Shown here piece after piece: positions 8,048-15,836 of a stretch of 41,161 nt of DNA. A program made the translations under genes and the position numbers. Every line of letters starts with the position of its first letter. The stretch's first letter is position 1. Origin of the DNA: Verrucomicrobiota bacterium (lineage in GTDB: Bacteria; Verrucomicrobiota; Kiritimatiellia; CAIQIC01; JAGNIJ01); NCBI GenBank assembly GCA_022704185.1, contig JAKJGV010000008.1:1-41161 (forward strand). The letters are read 5' to 3'. Under the pieces are notes generated by a model, which was not told where the DNA came from, did not search any database, and saw only the letters and a program-made list of their open reading frames with translations.

Positions 8048-9043
8048 TCACCCGGCCGAGGCGGCCTGTTCCTTGATGACGTAGATCGGCTTGTTCTGGG
8101 ACTCGTGATAGGTCCGGATCTGCATTTCGGCCAGGAGCCCCATGCTGATGAACTGCGTGCCGAAGAAGATGAACATGAAAGCGCTCATGATCCAGAACGG
8201 CCGCTTCACCAGGTTGTCCGCGATATTGGGATGGCCCGTGAGCCGGAACAACAGGTTGCCGGCGATCATGACGACGAACATCAGCAGCCCGGGCATCATG
8301 AACAGCGCGCCGATCTTCCCGAACATCTGGATCGGCCCGGTGCTGTAGTGCAGAAGGAACTTGACGGTGAGCAGGTCCAGGATCACGCGAACCGTCCGCG
8401 ATATGCCGTACTTCGACCGCCCGAACCTCCGGGGATGGTGCGTGACCACCACCTCGTCAATACTGCCGCCGACCCAGCTCGCGAGCGCCGGGATGAAACG
8501 GTGCATCTCGCCGTAGAGCCGGACGTTCCGGATCACATCCCGCCGGTATACCTTCAACGTGCAGCCGTGATCGTGCAGGTTCACCCCGGTGATCTTGCTG
8601 ATCAGTTTGTTGGCCAGCATCGAGGGCAGCCGCCGGTTGATGAACGGATCCTTGCGATCCTTTCTCCAGCCGCTGACGACATCGTATCCCTGTTCCGCGC
8701 GCTCGAGCAGTTTCGGAATGTCCTTCGGGTCGTTCTGCAGGTCCGCATCCAGCGTCACGATGTACTCGCCGCGGGCATGATCGAACCCCGCGCTCATCGC
8801 CGCGGTCTGGCCGAAATTCCGGCGGAGGCGGATCACGCGGAGATGCGAAATCGCCTTCGTCAACGAGACCATCTTCTCCCAGGAGCCGTCCGTGCTTCCA
8901 TCGTCCACCAGGATGATTTCGTAGGACCAGCGCGTGCCTGAAAGCGCTTCCTGCAGCTGCCGGCAAAGAAGCTCGACGTTCTCCAACTCGTTGTAGATCG
9001 GCGCGACGACGGATACGTCCACGCCCGGCTTGGCATCATTCAT
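8048..9043 (-). CDS. Family 2 glycosyltransferase, polyprenyl-phosphate type
   Basis: A 331-aa enzyme like DPM1/GtrB/ArnC that moves a sugar from a nucleotide donor to polyprenyl phosphate. It shows VVAPIYNELENV, IILVDDGSTDGSWE, LRRNFGQTAAMSAGFDHA, the metal-binding TLDADLQNDP, and the catalytic-loop GWRKDRKDP segment, then two C-terminal membrane helices (about 235-260 and 272-297). The frame is open to 9169, but the first 42 residues would be encoded by an intergenic palindromic repeat; MNDAKPGVDVS at 9043 has a good GAGGTGG Shine-Dalgarno. It is the first gene of the minus-strand run ending in thiL, and is divergent from the acyltransferase fusion. Confidence 0.9.
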   Translation of the reverse strand: MNDAKPGVDVSVVAPIYNELENVELLCRQLQEALSGTRWSYEIILVDDGSTDGSWEKMVSLTKAISHLRVIRLRRNFGQTAAMSAGFDHARGEYIVTLDADLQNDPKDIPKLLERAEQGYDVVSGWRKDRKDPFINRRLPSMLANKLISKITGVNLHDHGCTLKVYRRDVIRNVRLYGEMHRFIPALASWVGGSIDEVVVTHHPRRFGRSKYGISRTVRVILDLLTVKFLLHYSTGPIQMFGKIGALFMMPGLLMFVVMIAGNLLFRLTGHPNIADNLVKRPFWIMSAFMFIFFGTQFISMGLLAEMQIRTYHESQNKPIYVIKEQAASAG

Positions 9044-9111
9044 GGCCACCTCAAGTCCGTCCATATTGGCGCAGCCCCGCCCGCAAAAGCAATTCTTTTG
9101 GCGCCGGCAAA

Positions 9112-9161
9112 GTTTCCAGTCATTGGAAACCTTCCGGCCGTTTTTTCCAATGATTGGAAAA
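9112..9161. repeat. Twin-palindrome element, copy A
   Basis: Two 19-bp palindromes, GTTTCCAGTCATTGGAAAC at 9112-9130 and TTTTCCAATGATTGGAAAA at 9143-9161, are separated by a 12-bp GC-rich spacer. Start-to-start distance is 31 bases, the same as in copies B (31672) and C (34357). It lies in the 289-bp gap between the divergent glycosyltransferase and acyltransferase-fusion genes. The rest of that gap (9162-9332) shows no gene. Confidence 0.85.
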
Positions 9162-9332
9162 CTTCTCATTTGCCCCAGCCCTTGCGGGCTTCACTACAAG
9201 CGTGCGAGACTTCTGCCCATTCGTCGCTTGCAGTCAGCGCCGCAAGGCGCGTTCGGACGGATAAAAAACCCGGTTGTGCGGCTCGACATGCGCCGCGCGA
9301 ATCCGCAGACTTGCCCGAGGAGGAGCACCGTT

Positions 9333-12300
9333 ATGAGCAATACACAGACCTCTCGCTTGTCTCCTTCGTTCGCGTGGCTCAACGTCACCCAGTTTCTCGG
9401 TGCGCTGAACGACAACATCTTCAAGCTGTTCGCCTCCTATTTCATCATCGCGCTGCGCGGCCCGGAATCCGCCGCGCGGGTCATGGGGATCAGCGGCGTG
9501 GTTTTCGTGCTGCCCTTCCTGCTCTTCTCCGCGGGCTCGGGTGTGCTCGCGGACCGGCACAGCAAGCGGGACATCATCGTGATCTCCAAGGCGCTGGAGA
9601 TCGGCGCCATGCTGCTCGGCATCGCGGCCTTCCTGATGCGGAGCGAGCTCGCCCTGTATGTCGTGATGTTCCTGATGTCGACCCAGAGCGCGCTGTTCGG
9701 GCCCTCGAAATACGGCATCGTGCCGGAGCTCGCGCCGCGGGAGCAGCTTTCGCGCGCGAACGGCCTCCTGGTCATGTTCACCTACCTCGCGATCATCCTC
9801 GGCACGGCGGCCGCGCCGTTCATCGGGGAGCTGGCCGGAAAAGACTACCGTCTCGCGCAGAACGCGTGCGTCGGGATCTCCGTGCTGGGATTCGCCGCAT
9901 CGCTCTTCATGCGCCGCACGCCCGCGGCCGGAACGCAGCGCAGGATCACCGCGCACTTCGTGCGCGACATCTGGCAGACGCTTCGCCGGATCCGCGGCGA
10001 TCACTACCTGCTGCTTGCCGTCTATGCCTCCGCTTATTTCACCCTGCTGGGCGCGTTCCTCCAGCTCAACATCATCCCGTACGGCATCCATCACCTCGGG
10101 CTGAGCCAGGAGAACAGCACGTACCTGTTCCTGTTCGGCGCCATCGGCATCGCGGCCGGCGCCGTCGCCGCAGGCAAGGTGTCGGGACGCAACATCGAGT
10201 TCGGCATCGTGCCCCTCGGCTCGCTGATCCTGACCGCGGCCATCCTGTCGTTGTGGCGCGTCGGGCCGGTCGCGCGGGCCATTCCAACCATGATAGTGGC
10301 CGGCCTCGGCGCGGGTCTGTTCATCGTCCCGCTGGACGCGTTCATCCAGTTCCGCGCGCCGCCGCAGGAACGGGGCGAAGTGCTTGCGGCGAGCGCTTTC
10401 CTCGGATGGATCGGCGCCATGCTGGCCGCGGCCCTCGTCCTCCTCCTGGGCGCCGCCGGCGTCACGCCGGCCACCGGGTTCCTCCTCATGGGCGCGCTGA
10501 CGCTGATCCTGACGATGGCCACAATGAAGGTGCTGCCCGATTTCCTCGTCCGCTTCATCGGGCTGCTGGTTACGCGGCTGGCGTACCGGATCCGGGTGCT
10601 CGGGGCCGAACACGTGCCGATGGAAGGCGGCGCGCTGCTGGTCTGCAACCACGCGTCCTGGGTGGACGCCCTCCTGCTCCAGGCCACCCAGCAACGGCGC
10701 ATCCGGTTCATCATGGACCGCGACATCTACAACACGCCGATGCTCACGCCGCTGTTCCGCCTCATGGGCGTGATCCCGATTTCGATGAGGGATTCGCCGA
10801 AGAAGATCGTGGCCTCGCTTCGCGACGCGCGGCGCGCGATGGACGAGGGATTCATGGTCTGCATCTTCGCCGAGGGCGCGATCACGCGCAGCGGCATGCC
10901 GATGGCATTCAAGTCGGGCTTCGAGCACATCGTGAAGGACAGCCCGTACCCGATCATCCCGGTCTACCTCGGCGGTGCCTGGGGCAGCATCTTCAGCTAC
11001 TACTTCGGCCGGCCGCTCAGCCACTGGCCCACGATGCTGCGATACCCCGTCACGGTGATTTTCGGCGCGCCGATGCCGGCCACGTCCGCCTCCGGCGAGG
11101 TGCGCGAAGCCGTGCTCGAGTTGTCCTGCTTGTACTACAACGACCGGAAGCCCTCGCGGCTCTCGATCGGCGAGACGTTCGTGCAGACCGCGCGTTCGAA
11201 CTGGCGGCGGCCCGCGGTGATGGATACCAGCGGGAGGAAGCTGATGTACGGCCACGCGCTCACCGGCGCGATCGCGCTCGCGGAATCGCTCGCGCCGAAC
11301 GTAGGCGACGCCCGCATGGTCGGGCTCCTGCTCCCGCCTTCCGTCGGCGGCGCGCTGGCCAATCTCGCGGTCATCCTGCTCGGCAAAGTGCCGGTGAATC
11401 TCAACTACACCGCGTCCGATGAATCGTTCCGCTCCGCCGTCGAGCAATGCGGAATCCGGACCGTCATCTCCTCGCGGCTGTTTCTCGAAAAGCTCGGGCG
11501 CTTCCAGGAACTGCCGGGGCTGCTGTTCCTCGAAGATGTTTCCCAGAAAATCACGGCGGCTGACAAACTCAGGGCCTGGCTCAAGGCCCTCCTGATCCCC
11601 CGCCGGATGCTTGCCCGGCCGCACGACTTCAAGGCCGATGACGTGGCGACCATTATCTTCTCATCGGGTTCGACGGGCACGCCGAAGGGTGTGATGCTGA
11701 GCCATCACAACATCCTGTCCAACGTGGAATCGGTCCGCGCCGTGTTCCGGTTCACGCCGACGGACAACATCTGCGCCGCGCTCCCGTTCTTTCACTCGTT
11801 CGGGTTCACCTGCTCGCTGTGGCTGCCGCTGCTGTGCGGATTCTCGGCCGCCTACCATCCGAACCCGCTCGATGGCGCGAAGATCGCGGAGGTCGTGCGC
11901 GAGAACCGCTCCACGCTTCTTTTCGCGACACCGACGTTCCTGCTGGCGTACCTGCGGCGCGCGAAACCCGAGGACTTCGCGTCGCTGCGCTACGTCATCG
12001 TCGGCGCGGAGAAGCTCAAGCCGCGCGTGGCCGACGCGTTCGAGGAACAGTTCGGCATCCGCCCGCTCGAAGGCTACGGCGCGACGGAACTCGCGCCGGT
12101 GGCGACGCTCAGCATCCCGGATGTCGAGATCCACGGCGTCCGGCAGGCCGGCGTTCGCCTCGGCAGCGTGGGCCATCCCCTGCCCGGCATCGCGGTCAAA
12201 ACCGTGGACCCGGAGACCGGCGAGCGGATTCCTCCCGGCAAGCCCGGGTTGATGCTCATCAAGGGGCCGAACGTCATGATCGGCTATCTCAACAACCCGG

Positions 12301-12719
12301 AGAAGACCACGGAGGTGCTGCGCGACGGATGGTACAACACCGGCGACATCGCGATCGTGGACAAGGACGGGTTCGTGACGATCACCGACCGCCTCTCGCG
12401 CTTCAGCAAGATCGGGGGCGAGATGGTGCCGCACATCGGCGTGGAGGAAGCCTATCACCGCGCGCTCGGGAAAACGGCCCAGGTGCTGGCCGTCGCCGCG
12501 GTGCCGGACGAGAAGAAAGGGGAGCGGCTCGTGGTCCTGTATACGCCCGAGGCCGGCGATGTTGAGCAGCTTCGCCAGATCATGCATGAGAGCGAATTGC
12601 CCAACCTCTGGAAGCCCGCCGTGGACGCCTACCACCCCATCGAAGCACTGCCCCTGCTCGGCAGCGGCAAACTCGACCTCAAGGGGCTGAAGGATATCGC
12701 GGGGAAGATGGCGGGATAG
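9333..12719 (+). CDS. aas: LplT-Aas fusion: lysophospholipid transporter, acyltransferase, acyl-ACP ligase
   Basis: A 1128-aa three-part protein. Residues about 1-415 are a major-facilitator domain with twelve hydrophobic segments, starting WLNVTQFLGALNDNIFK as in LplT. Residues about 430-620 are a PlsC acyltransferase with the catalytic NHASWVDALL (H-x4-D, near 440) and FAEGAITRSG. Residues about 640-1128 are an AMP-forming acyl ligase with SSGSTGTPKGVMLSHHN (near 776), GYGATE and YNTGDIA. In E. coli LplT and Aas are separate proteins whose lengths add up to about the same total; together they import and re-acylate lysophospholipid. The start is ATG 9333 behind a CGAGGAGG Shine-Dalgarno; the open frame upstream to 9030 runs through the palindromic repeat and is not believed. 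Confidence 0.93.
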   Translation: MSNTQTSRLSPSFAWLNVTQFLGALNDNIFKLFASYFIIALRGPESAARVMGISGVVFVLPFLLFSAGSGVLADRHSKRDIIVISKALEIGAMLLGIAAFLMRSELALYVVMFLMSTQSALFGPSKYGIVPELAPREQLSRANGLLVMFTYLAIILGTAAAPFIGELAGKDYRLAQNACVGISVLGFAASLFMRRTPAAGTQRRITAHFVRDIWQTLRRIRGDHYLLLAVYASAYFTLLGAFLQLNIIPYGIHHLGLSQENSTYLFLFGAIGIAAGAVAAGKVSGRNIEFGIVPLGSLILTAAILSLWRVGPVARAIPTMIVAGLGAGLFIVPLDAFIQFRAPPQERGEVLAASAFLGWIGAMLAAALVLLLGAAGVTPATGFLLMGALTLILTMATMKVLPDFLVRFIGLLVTRLAYRIRVLGAEHVPMEGGALLVCNHASWVDALLLQATQQRRIRFIMDRDIYNTPMLTPLFRLMGVIPISMRDSPKKIVASLRDARRAMDEGFMVCIFAEGAITRSGMPMAFKSGFEHIVKDSPYPIIPVYLGGAWGSIFSYYFGRPLSHWPTMLRYPVTVIFGAPMPATSASGEVREAVLELSCLYYNDRKPSRLSIGETFVQTARSNWRRPAVMDTSGRKLMYGHALTGAIALAESLAPNVGDARMVGLLLPPSVGGALANLAVILLGKVPVNLNYTASDESFRSAVEQCGIRTVISSRLFLEKLGRFQELPGLLFLEDVSQKITAADKLRAWLKALLIPRRMLARPHDFKADDVATIIFSSGSTGTPKGVMLSHHNILSNVESVRAVFRFTPTDNICAALPFFHSFGFTCSLWLPLLCGFSAAYHPNPLDGAKIAEVVRENRSTLLFATPTFLLAYLRRAKPEDFASLRYVIVGAEKLKPRVADAFEEQFGIRPLEGYGATELAPVATLSIPDVEIHGVRQAGVRLGSVGHPLPGIAVKTVDPETGERIPPGKPGLMLIKGPNVMIGYLNNPEKTTEVLRDGWYNTGDIAIVDKDGFVTITDRLSRFSKIGGEMVPHIGVEEAYHRALGKTAQVLAVAAVPDEKKGERLVVLYTPEAGDVEQLRQIMHESELPNLWKPAVDAYHPIEALPLLGSGKLDLKGLKDIAGKMAG

Positions 12720-12732
12720 GGTTCAGGTTTCA

Positions 12733-12755
12733 GGAAGATGTGCCGACGATCTTCC
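12733..12755. terminator. Hairpin after aas
   Basis: GGAAGAT and ATCTTCC form a 7-bp stem with a 9-base loop, starting 13 bases after the aas stop, and GGTTTC/GAAACC could extend it outward. The nearest T-run (CTTTTTCC) is about 30 bases further on, so intrinsic termination is plausible but not convincing. Confidence 0.35.
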
Positions 12756-12857
12756 CTGGCACCCGAAACCCGACACCTTCTTACCCCTTTTTCCCATTGC
12801 ATCTTGCCGCCTTCCGTGGCATGCGTGTTTCCGATGCCCGCAGCCGGAGGATGAAGC

Positions 12858-13364
12858 ATGAGCGCGTTTCGCGAGATTCAGCCGGAACAGATCGAGGACA
12901 ACCCCTTCAAGCTGATCGGCGGCGATTGGATGCTGATCACCGCCGGCGACACCGGCCGGTTCAACACGATGACCGCAAGCTGGGGCGGGCTCGGCGTGCT
13001 TTGGGACAAGTGCGTCGCGTTCTGCTTCGTCCGCCCTTCGCGTTACACGTTCGAGTTCATGGAAGACAATCGCTCGTATTCGCTTTCTTTTTTCGATGAA
13101 ACTTACCGGCGGGTTCTCGACTACTGCGGGTCCCACTCCGGCCGGCACGTGAACAAGATCGAGCGTTGCGGCATCACTCCCGTCGAAGGCAGCATCGGCG
13201 ACGTGTATTTCGAGGAGGCGCGCCTCGTGATCGAGTGCCGGAAGCTCTATGCGCAGGACCTCGATCCCTCCGCGTTTCTCGCCCAGACCCTGGTGGATAT
13301 CTACCCCGAGAAGGACTACCACCGCCTCTACATCGGCGAGATCGCGAAAGTGCTGGCGAAGTAG
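12858..13364 (+). CDS. Flavin reductase-like, FMN-binding split-barrel protein
   Basis: A 168-aa protein of the flavoredoxin/flavin-reductase family: NPFKLIGGDWMLITAG, NTMTASWGGLGVLW, then VRPSRYTFEFME and SLSFFDE, ending YIGEIAKVLAK. Relatives bind FMN and reduce flavins or serve as redox carriers; the partner here is unknown. The start follows a GGAGGATGAAGC Shine-Dalgarno region 138 bases after aas. The last 42 coding bases are partly repeated at 14531-14572, beyond the neighbouring DUF4325 gene. Confidence 0.85.
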   Translation: MSAFREIQPEQIEDNPFKLIGGDWMLITAGDTGRFNTMTASWGGLGVLWDKCVAFCFVRPSRYTFEFMEDNRSYSLSFFDETYRRVLDYCGSHSGRHVNKIERCGITPVEGSIGDVYFEEARLVIECRKLYAQDLDPSAFLAQTLVDIYPEKDYHRLYIGEIAKVLAK

Positions 13365-13381
13365 GAGCCTGTCGAAGCGGT

Positions 13382-13400
13382 TTGTCAATCTATTGTCAAT
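13382..13400. repeat. Downstream copy of the ATTGACAA double box
   Basis: TTGTCAATCTATTGTCAAT on the plus strand (ATTGACAATAGATTGACAA on the minus) matches the copy at 14449-14467 at 18 of 19 positions. The two octamers are 11 bases apart. Its last base is the first base of the stop codon of the DUF4325 gene, so the same box pair brackets that gene at both ends. Confidence 0.85.
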
Positions 13401-14431
13401 CATGCCTGCATATTATCGTCAACCACATGACGAATGACGGGCTCGATTGTTGGATTCAGGTGGAGTGTTCGAATAATGATTTCGGGATGCGCCCTCCCGA
13501 ACACCCTGAACACCTCATCTGCGAAACCTTGCCCCAAGGAAACCACTCCGCTGAAATCCAGATCTATTTCCTTGAACTTGTCCAGCCCCGCCAGCATCCG
13601 GCGCGCTTCAGACCTCGAAACATAGTCTCTCTGAAACATCTTCACCAGCACCCGCGTTTTCTCGAAACGATATCCATGCCGCTCCGGCGCAAATTCTGCA
13701 AACACGGCGCTCAGTTGTCGTTTTGATTTCCGGCTGATGGAAAACGAAACATCCGTTCCGTTCAGGAATCTCTTCTCCTCCACAAACACATCTCTCCTGG
13801 AATTGTCGTAGGACAACTGAATCGCATGCGAACGAAACGATATGATGTCCGCCGCTTTCGAAGTGAAGAATATCCCCTCCCCTGTATGCTTTTCGGGAAT
13901 GGTCGTCGTTTTTCCCTTCAAGAGTTCTCCCAAAGCATCCCGCTCGTCGGCCAGATGGAGCTGGGCTGCAATGGATCGGAAAAGCCCGACCCCGAAATCC
14001 CTGATGCGGAATACGCATTTATAGGGATCAACAGCGAAATCGATCTTGCACGTTGCGGACCTCGAATGATCAATCGCGTTGTTCAGCATTTCAGTGAATG
14101 CATACTGAACAATGTCGGCCACATTCTTCGCCATCTGCGCTTCCAGATTCATCAGAAGCGCGATCTCCTCGAACACCCGATCTTCCTGAAGTCCTTTAAG
14201 GGGACACTTCCTGCTGAAGCGCGATACAGGAGGCCGCCTTTTCTTCTGCGTGGATATCCGGTATGTGACCCCCTTCGTAACCCCCTCCTTCACAACCCGC
14301 CCTGAAGCAATCAGATCCTTCAGATGAACATTAAGGGCTTGGCGCGATATCTGGAGCCGTTTGAGCAGTTCCGCGCCCCGCACCTCGGGCGCCCCGGCCA
14401 GAATATCGAGGATCTGATCTCTTGTCTTCAT
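13400..14431 (-). CDS. HTH-GHKL ATPase-DUF4325 (STAS-like) regulator
   Basis: A 343-aa three-domain protein. Residues 1-60 are a winged helix with ELLKRLQISRQALNVHLKDL as the recognition region. Residues about 85-235 are a GHKL ATPase: N-box TEMLNNAIDHS (Glu114, Asn118), G1 RDFGVGLF (145-151) and G2 HTGEGIFFTSKA (182-193); no phosphoacceptor His domain is seen, so it is more like an anti-sigma kinase module than a sensor kinase. Residues about 255-340 match DUF4325, a STAS-like domain (IDLDFSGVVSLGQGFADEVF). Fusion of DNA-binding, kinase-like and STAS-like parts suggests a one-protein switch, which is inference. Base composition is visibly less GC-rich than its neighbours. Boxes at both ends point to autoregulation. 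Confidence 0.85.
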   Translation of the reverse strand: MKTRDQILDILAGAPEVRGAELLKRLQISRQALNVHLKDLIASGRVVKEGVTKGVTYRISTQKKRRPPVSRFSRKCPLKGLQEDRVFEEIALLMNLEAQMAKNVADIVQYAFTEMLNNAIDHSRSATCKIDFAVDPYKCVFRIRDFGVGLFRSIAAQLHLADERDALGELLKGKTTTIPEKHTGEGIFFTSKAADIISFRSHAIQLSYDNSRRDVFVEEKRFLNGTDVSFSISRKSKRQLSAVFAEFAPERHGYRFEKTRVLVKMFQRDYVSRSEARRMLAGLDKFKEIDLDFSGVVSLGQGFADEVFRVFGRAHPEIIIRTLHLNPTIEPVIRHVVDDNMQA

Positions 14432-14438
14432 GCGCCCA

Positions 14439-14490
14439 AAATACCGATTGTCAACCTATTGTCAATACGACTGTAATATTTTTGTCAATA
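14439..14490 (-). promoter_or_regulatory. Promoter with three ATTGACAA boxes
   Basis: On the minus strand TTGACA (14466-14461), a 16-base spacer and TATTTT (14444-14439) form a promoter ending 7 bases before the ATG, so the mRNA would be leaderless or nearly so. Three boxes (at 14449, 14460 and 14483 on the plus strand, spaced 11 and 23) lie in the spacer, over the -35 and upstream. A bound protein would block this promoter, and the gene's own HTH is the natural candidate. Confidence 0.7.
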
Positions 14491-14527
14491 TGTAGAGACG
14501 GGCCTCTAGCCGAAAAACAAGACCTTC

Positions 14528-14572
14528 CAATGCTTCTACATCGGCGAAATCGTCAAGGTGCTGGCGAAGTAA
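14528..14572 (+). pseudogene. 3' remnant of a flavin reductase gene
   Basis: The plus-strand frame reads FYIGEIVKVLAK followed by TAA, nearly the same as the YIGEIAKVLAK end of the intact flavin reductase at 12858-13364. Over the 42 bases ending just after the stop codon, 36 match by eye. Nothing upstream continues the reading frame as a flavin reductase, so this is a truncated paralogue or duplicated 3' end left beyond the DUF4325 gene. Confidence 0.7.
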
Positions 14573-14597
14573 GGGCCCTCTGCGGCGCCGAACGGCG

Positions 14598-15275
14598 TCA
14601 CCCGCGAACCAAGCGCCAGGCGAGCGGCATCATGACGATCAGGATGCGGATCCAGGTTTCCTTCCGCCGGAAATCCTCCGCGAGATAGAGCATCCGCGGG
14701 GCAAGATAGAACATCGCGAACGGGACCGTCATCAACACCACCAGCAGCGCGCTCATGAACCAGTTGCCCTGTCCCCGGCCCGCCGTGGTTTCGACAAAAA
14801 CACCGTCCCACCACACGAGGATCAGCACCATCGAAACGCACAGCGCCGCATCGGCCACCCCCTCCACCCGGCGAAGACGCGGGGGTTCGTCCGTGACCGC
14901 GTGACGCGGGGGCACCAACGAACGCACGGTGAAAAACGTCGGGAGCAGGCCGAGCGTGAACGTCAGCCACAGTCCCGGCGTTTCCGGGACCTCCAGCACG
15001 TCCATCGCAAACTGAAGGCAGGCGATGAACAGCCCGAGGTGCATGACGCCCAGCACGAGGAACAGGAGGTAGGCGCCGCCGGTCCATGACGGCTGCTGCA
15101 TCAAGCGAGCCTGCAGCGGCGTGCGTTTGAGCCAGGCTCCCACGACATGCAACCCCACCGCCGCAAACATCAGCCCGCCGAAAAGAGGATGGTAACCTTG
15201 CGTGTCGCGCACCAAGTCCACGAGGGGCGCGACCAGCAGCAGATTGGCAAGGAAAACCGCCGCGTCGAACATCAA
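14598..15275 (-). CDS. Polytopic membrane protein of unknown function (225 aa)
   Basis: I do not recognise the family. The protein has about six hydrophobic segments with short loops, including one acidic/basic loop near residues 125-145 (RHAVTDEPPRLRRVEG), and a basic C-terminus. Its ATG overlaps the stop of the XRE-type regulator in an ATGA junction, so the two are translated together and may act together. Confidence 0.7.
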   Translation of the reverse strand: MMFDAAVFLANLLLVAPLVDLVRDTQGYHPLFGGLMFAAVGLHVVGAWLKRTPLQARLMQQPSWTGGAYLLFLVLGVMHLGLFIACLQFAMDVLEVPETPGLWLTFTLGLLPTFFTVRSLVPPRHAVTDEPPRLRRVEGVADAALCVSMVLILVWWDGVFVETTAGRGQGNWFMSALLVVLMTVPFAMFYLAPRMLYLAEDFRRKETWIRILIVMMPLAWRLVRG

Positions 15276-15769
15276 TCCGCTTTCCCGCGCCCCCGAGGGC
15301 GGCCGCGTTTCTTCTGCGTCTTCGTGCCCGCAAGTTCCTCGACGAGCCGGCGCGCTTCACGCGCGCCGAGATCGCGCACGGCCAGGATGGATCGCTTCAC
15401 CCTTTCGCGCACGCGCAGGGGTCCCTGCTTGCTTTCCCACTGGTACACGGCCTGGCCCGTCACGCCGAGAAGCGCCGCGAATTCCGCCTGCGTCAGCCGC
15501 ATCTTCCGGCGCATGGAACGCATCCCCTTGGCGGTGATGCGCACCCGCTTGTCCTCAACCGGCAGCGTCGCCGCCACCTTCACCTGGCGGCCAACCTGTG
15601 AAACCGCGAAAGCGACATCCTTCTCGAGCCGGGCCAGCCTCTTTGCGAGCCCCGCCATCCGCTTCTTGAGAGCCACCGCGTCCTGCTTGACCGGGAGGAA
15701 GACCGCCTTGACCTCCTTGCGGGCCAAGCGCCGGATTTCTTCCTTCAAAATGGATGCAAGGTTCGGCAT
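15272..15769 (-). CDS. XRE-type HTH protein with coiled coil and basic tail
   Basis: A 165-aa DNA-binding protein. Residues about 5-55 are a Lys/Arg/Glu-rich helix (LKEEIRRLARKEV...LAKRLARLEKDV) likely to form a coiled coil. Residues about 85-120 are a Cro/XRE helix-turn-helix (KMRLTQAEFAALLGVTGQAVYQWES). The C-terminus ends KKRGRPRGRGK, which contains an AT-hook-like GRPRGR. The AAGGA Shine-Dalgarno directly touches the ATG at 15778 but sits 9 bases from the ATG at 15769, so the latter is chosen. Direct repeats TTCTAA-N6-TTCTAA just upstream (15782-15799) may be its own operator. The protein family is widespread in PVC and proteobacterial genomes with no defined role. Confidence 0.78.
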   Translation of the reverse strand: MPNLASILKEEIRRLARKEVKAVFLPVKQDAVALKKRMAGLAKRLARLEKDVAFAVSQVGRQVKVAATLPVEDKRVRITAKGMRSMRRKMRLTQAEFAALLGVTGQAVYQWESKQGPLRVRERVKRSILAVRDLGAREARRLVEELAGTKTQKKRGRPRGRGKAD

Positions 15770-15836
15770 TGAGAGCATTCCTTTCTAAGTATGATTCTAA
15801 CTTTGGGCTGCCACCCTAGTAAATCGCAGGACAGAG

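Noticed and set aside
9043-9169. N-terminal extension of the glycosyltransferase to 9169
   Set aside because: The extra residues are encoded by the twin-palindrome element; 9043 has a strong Shine-Dalgarno and the family N-terminus.
9234-11624. 796-codon open frame on the minus strand opposite aas
   Set aside because: It is Arg/Asp/His/Pro-rich without any domain, and lies opposite a gene with all expected motifs; long antisense frames are common at high GC. The same applies to 6833-8941 (plus) and 28004-30490 (minus).
13314-14572. Repeated flavin reductase end as attL/attR of an integrated element
   Set aside because: There is no integrase between the copies, and the copies differ at six of 42 positions, which is too many for recent site-specific integration.
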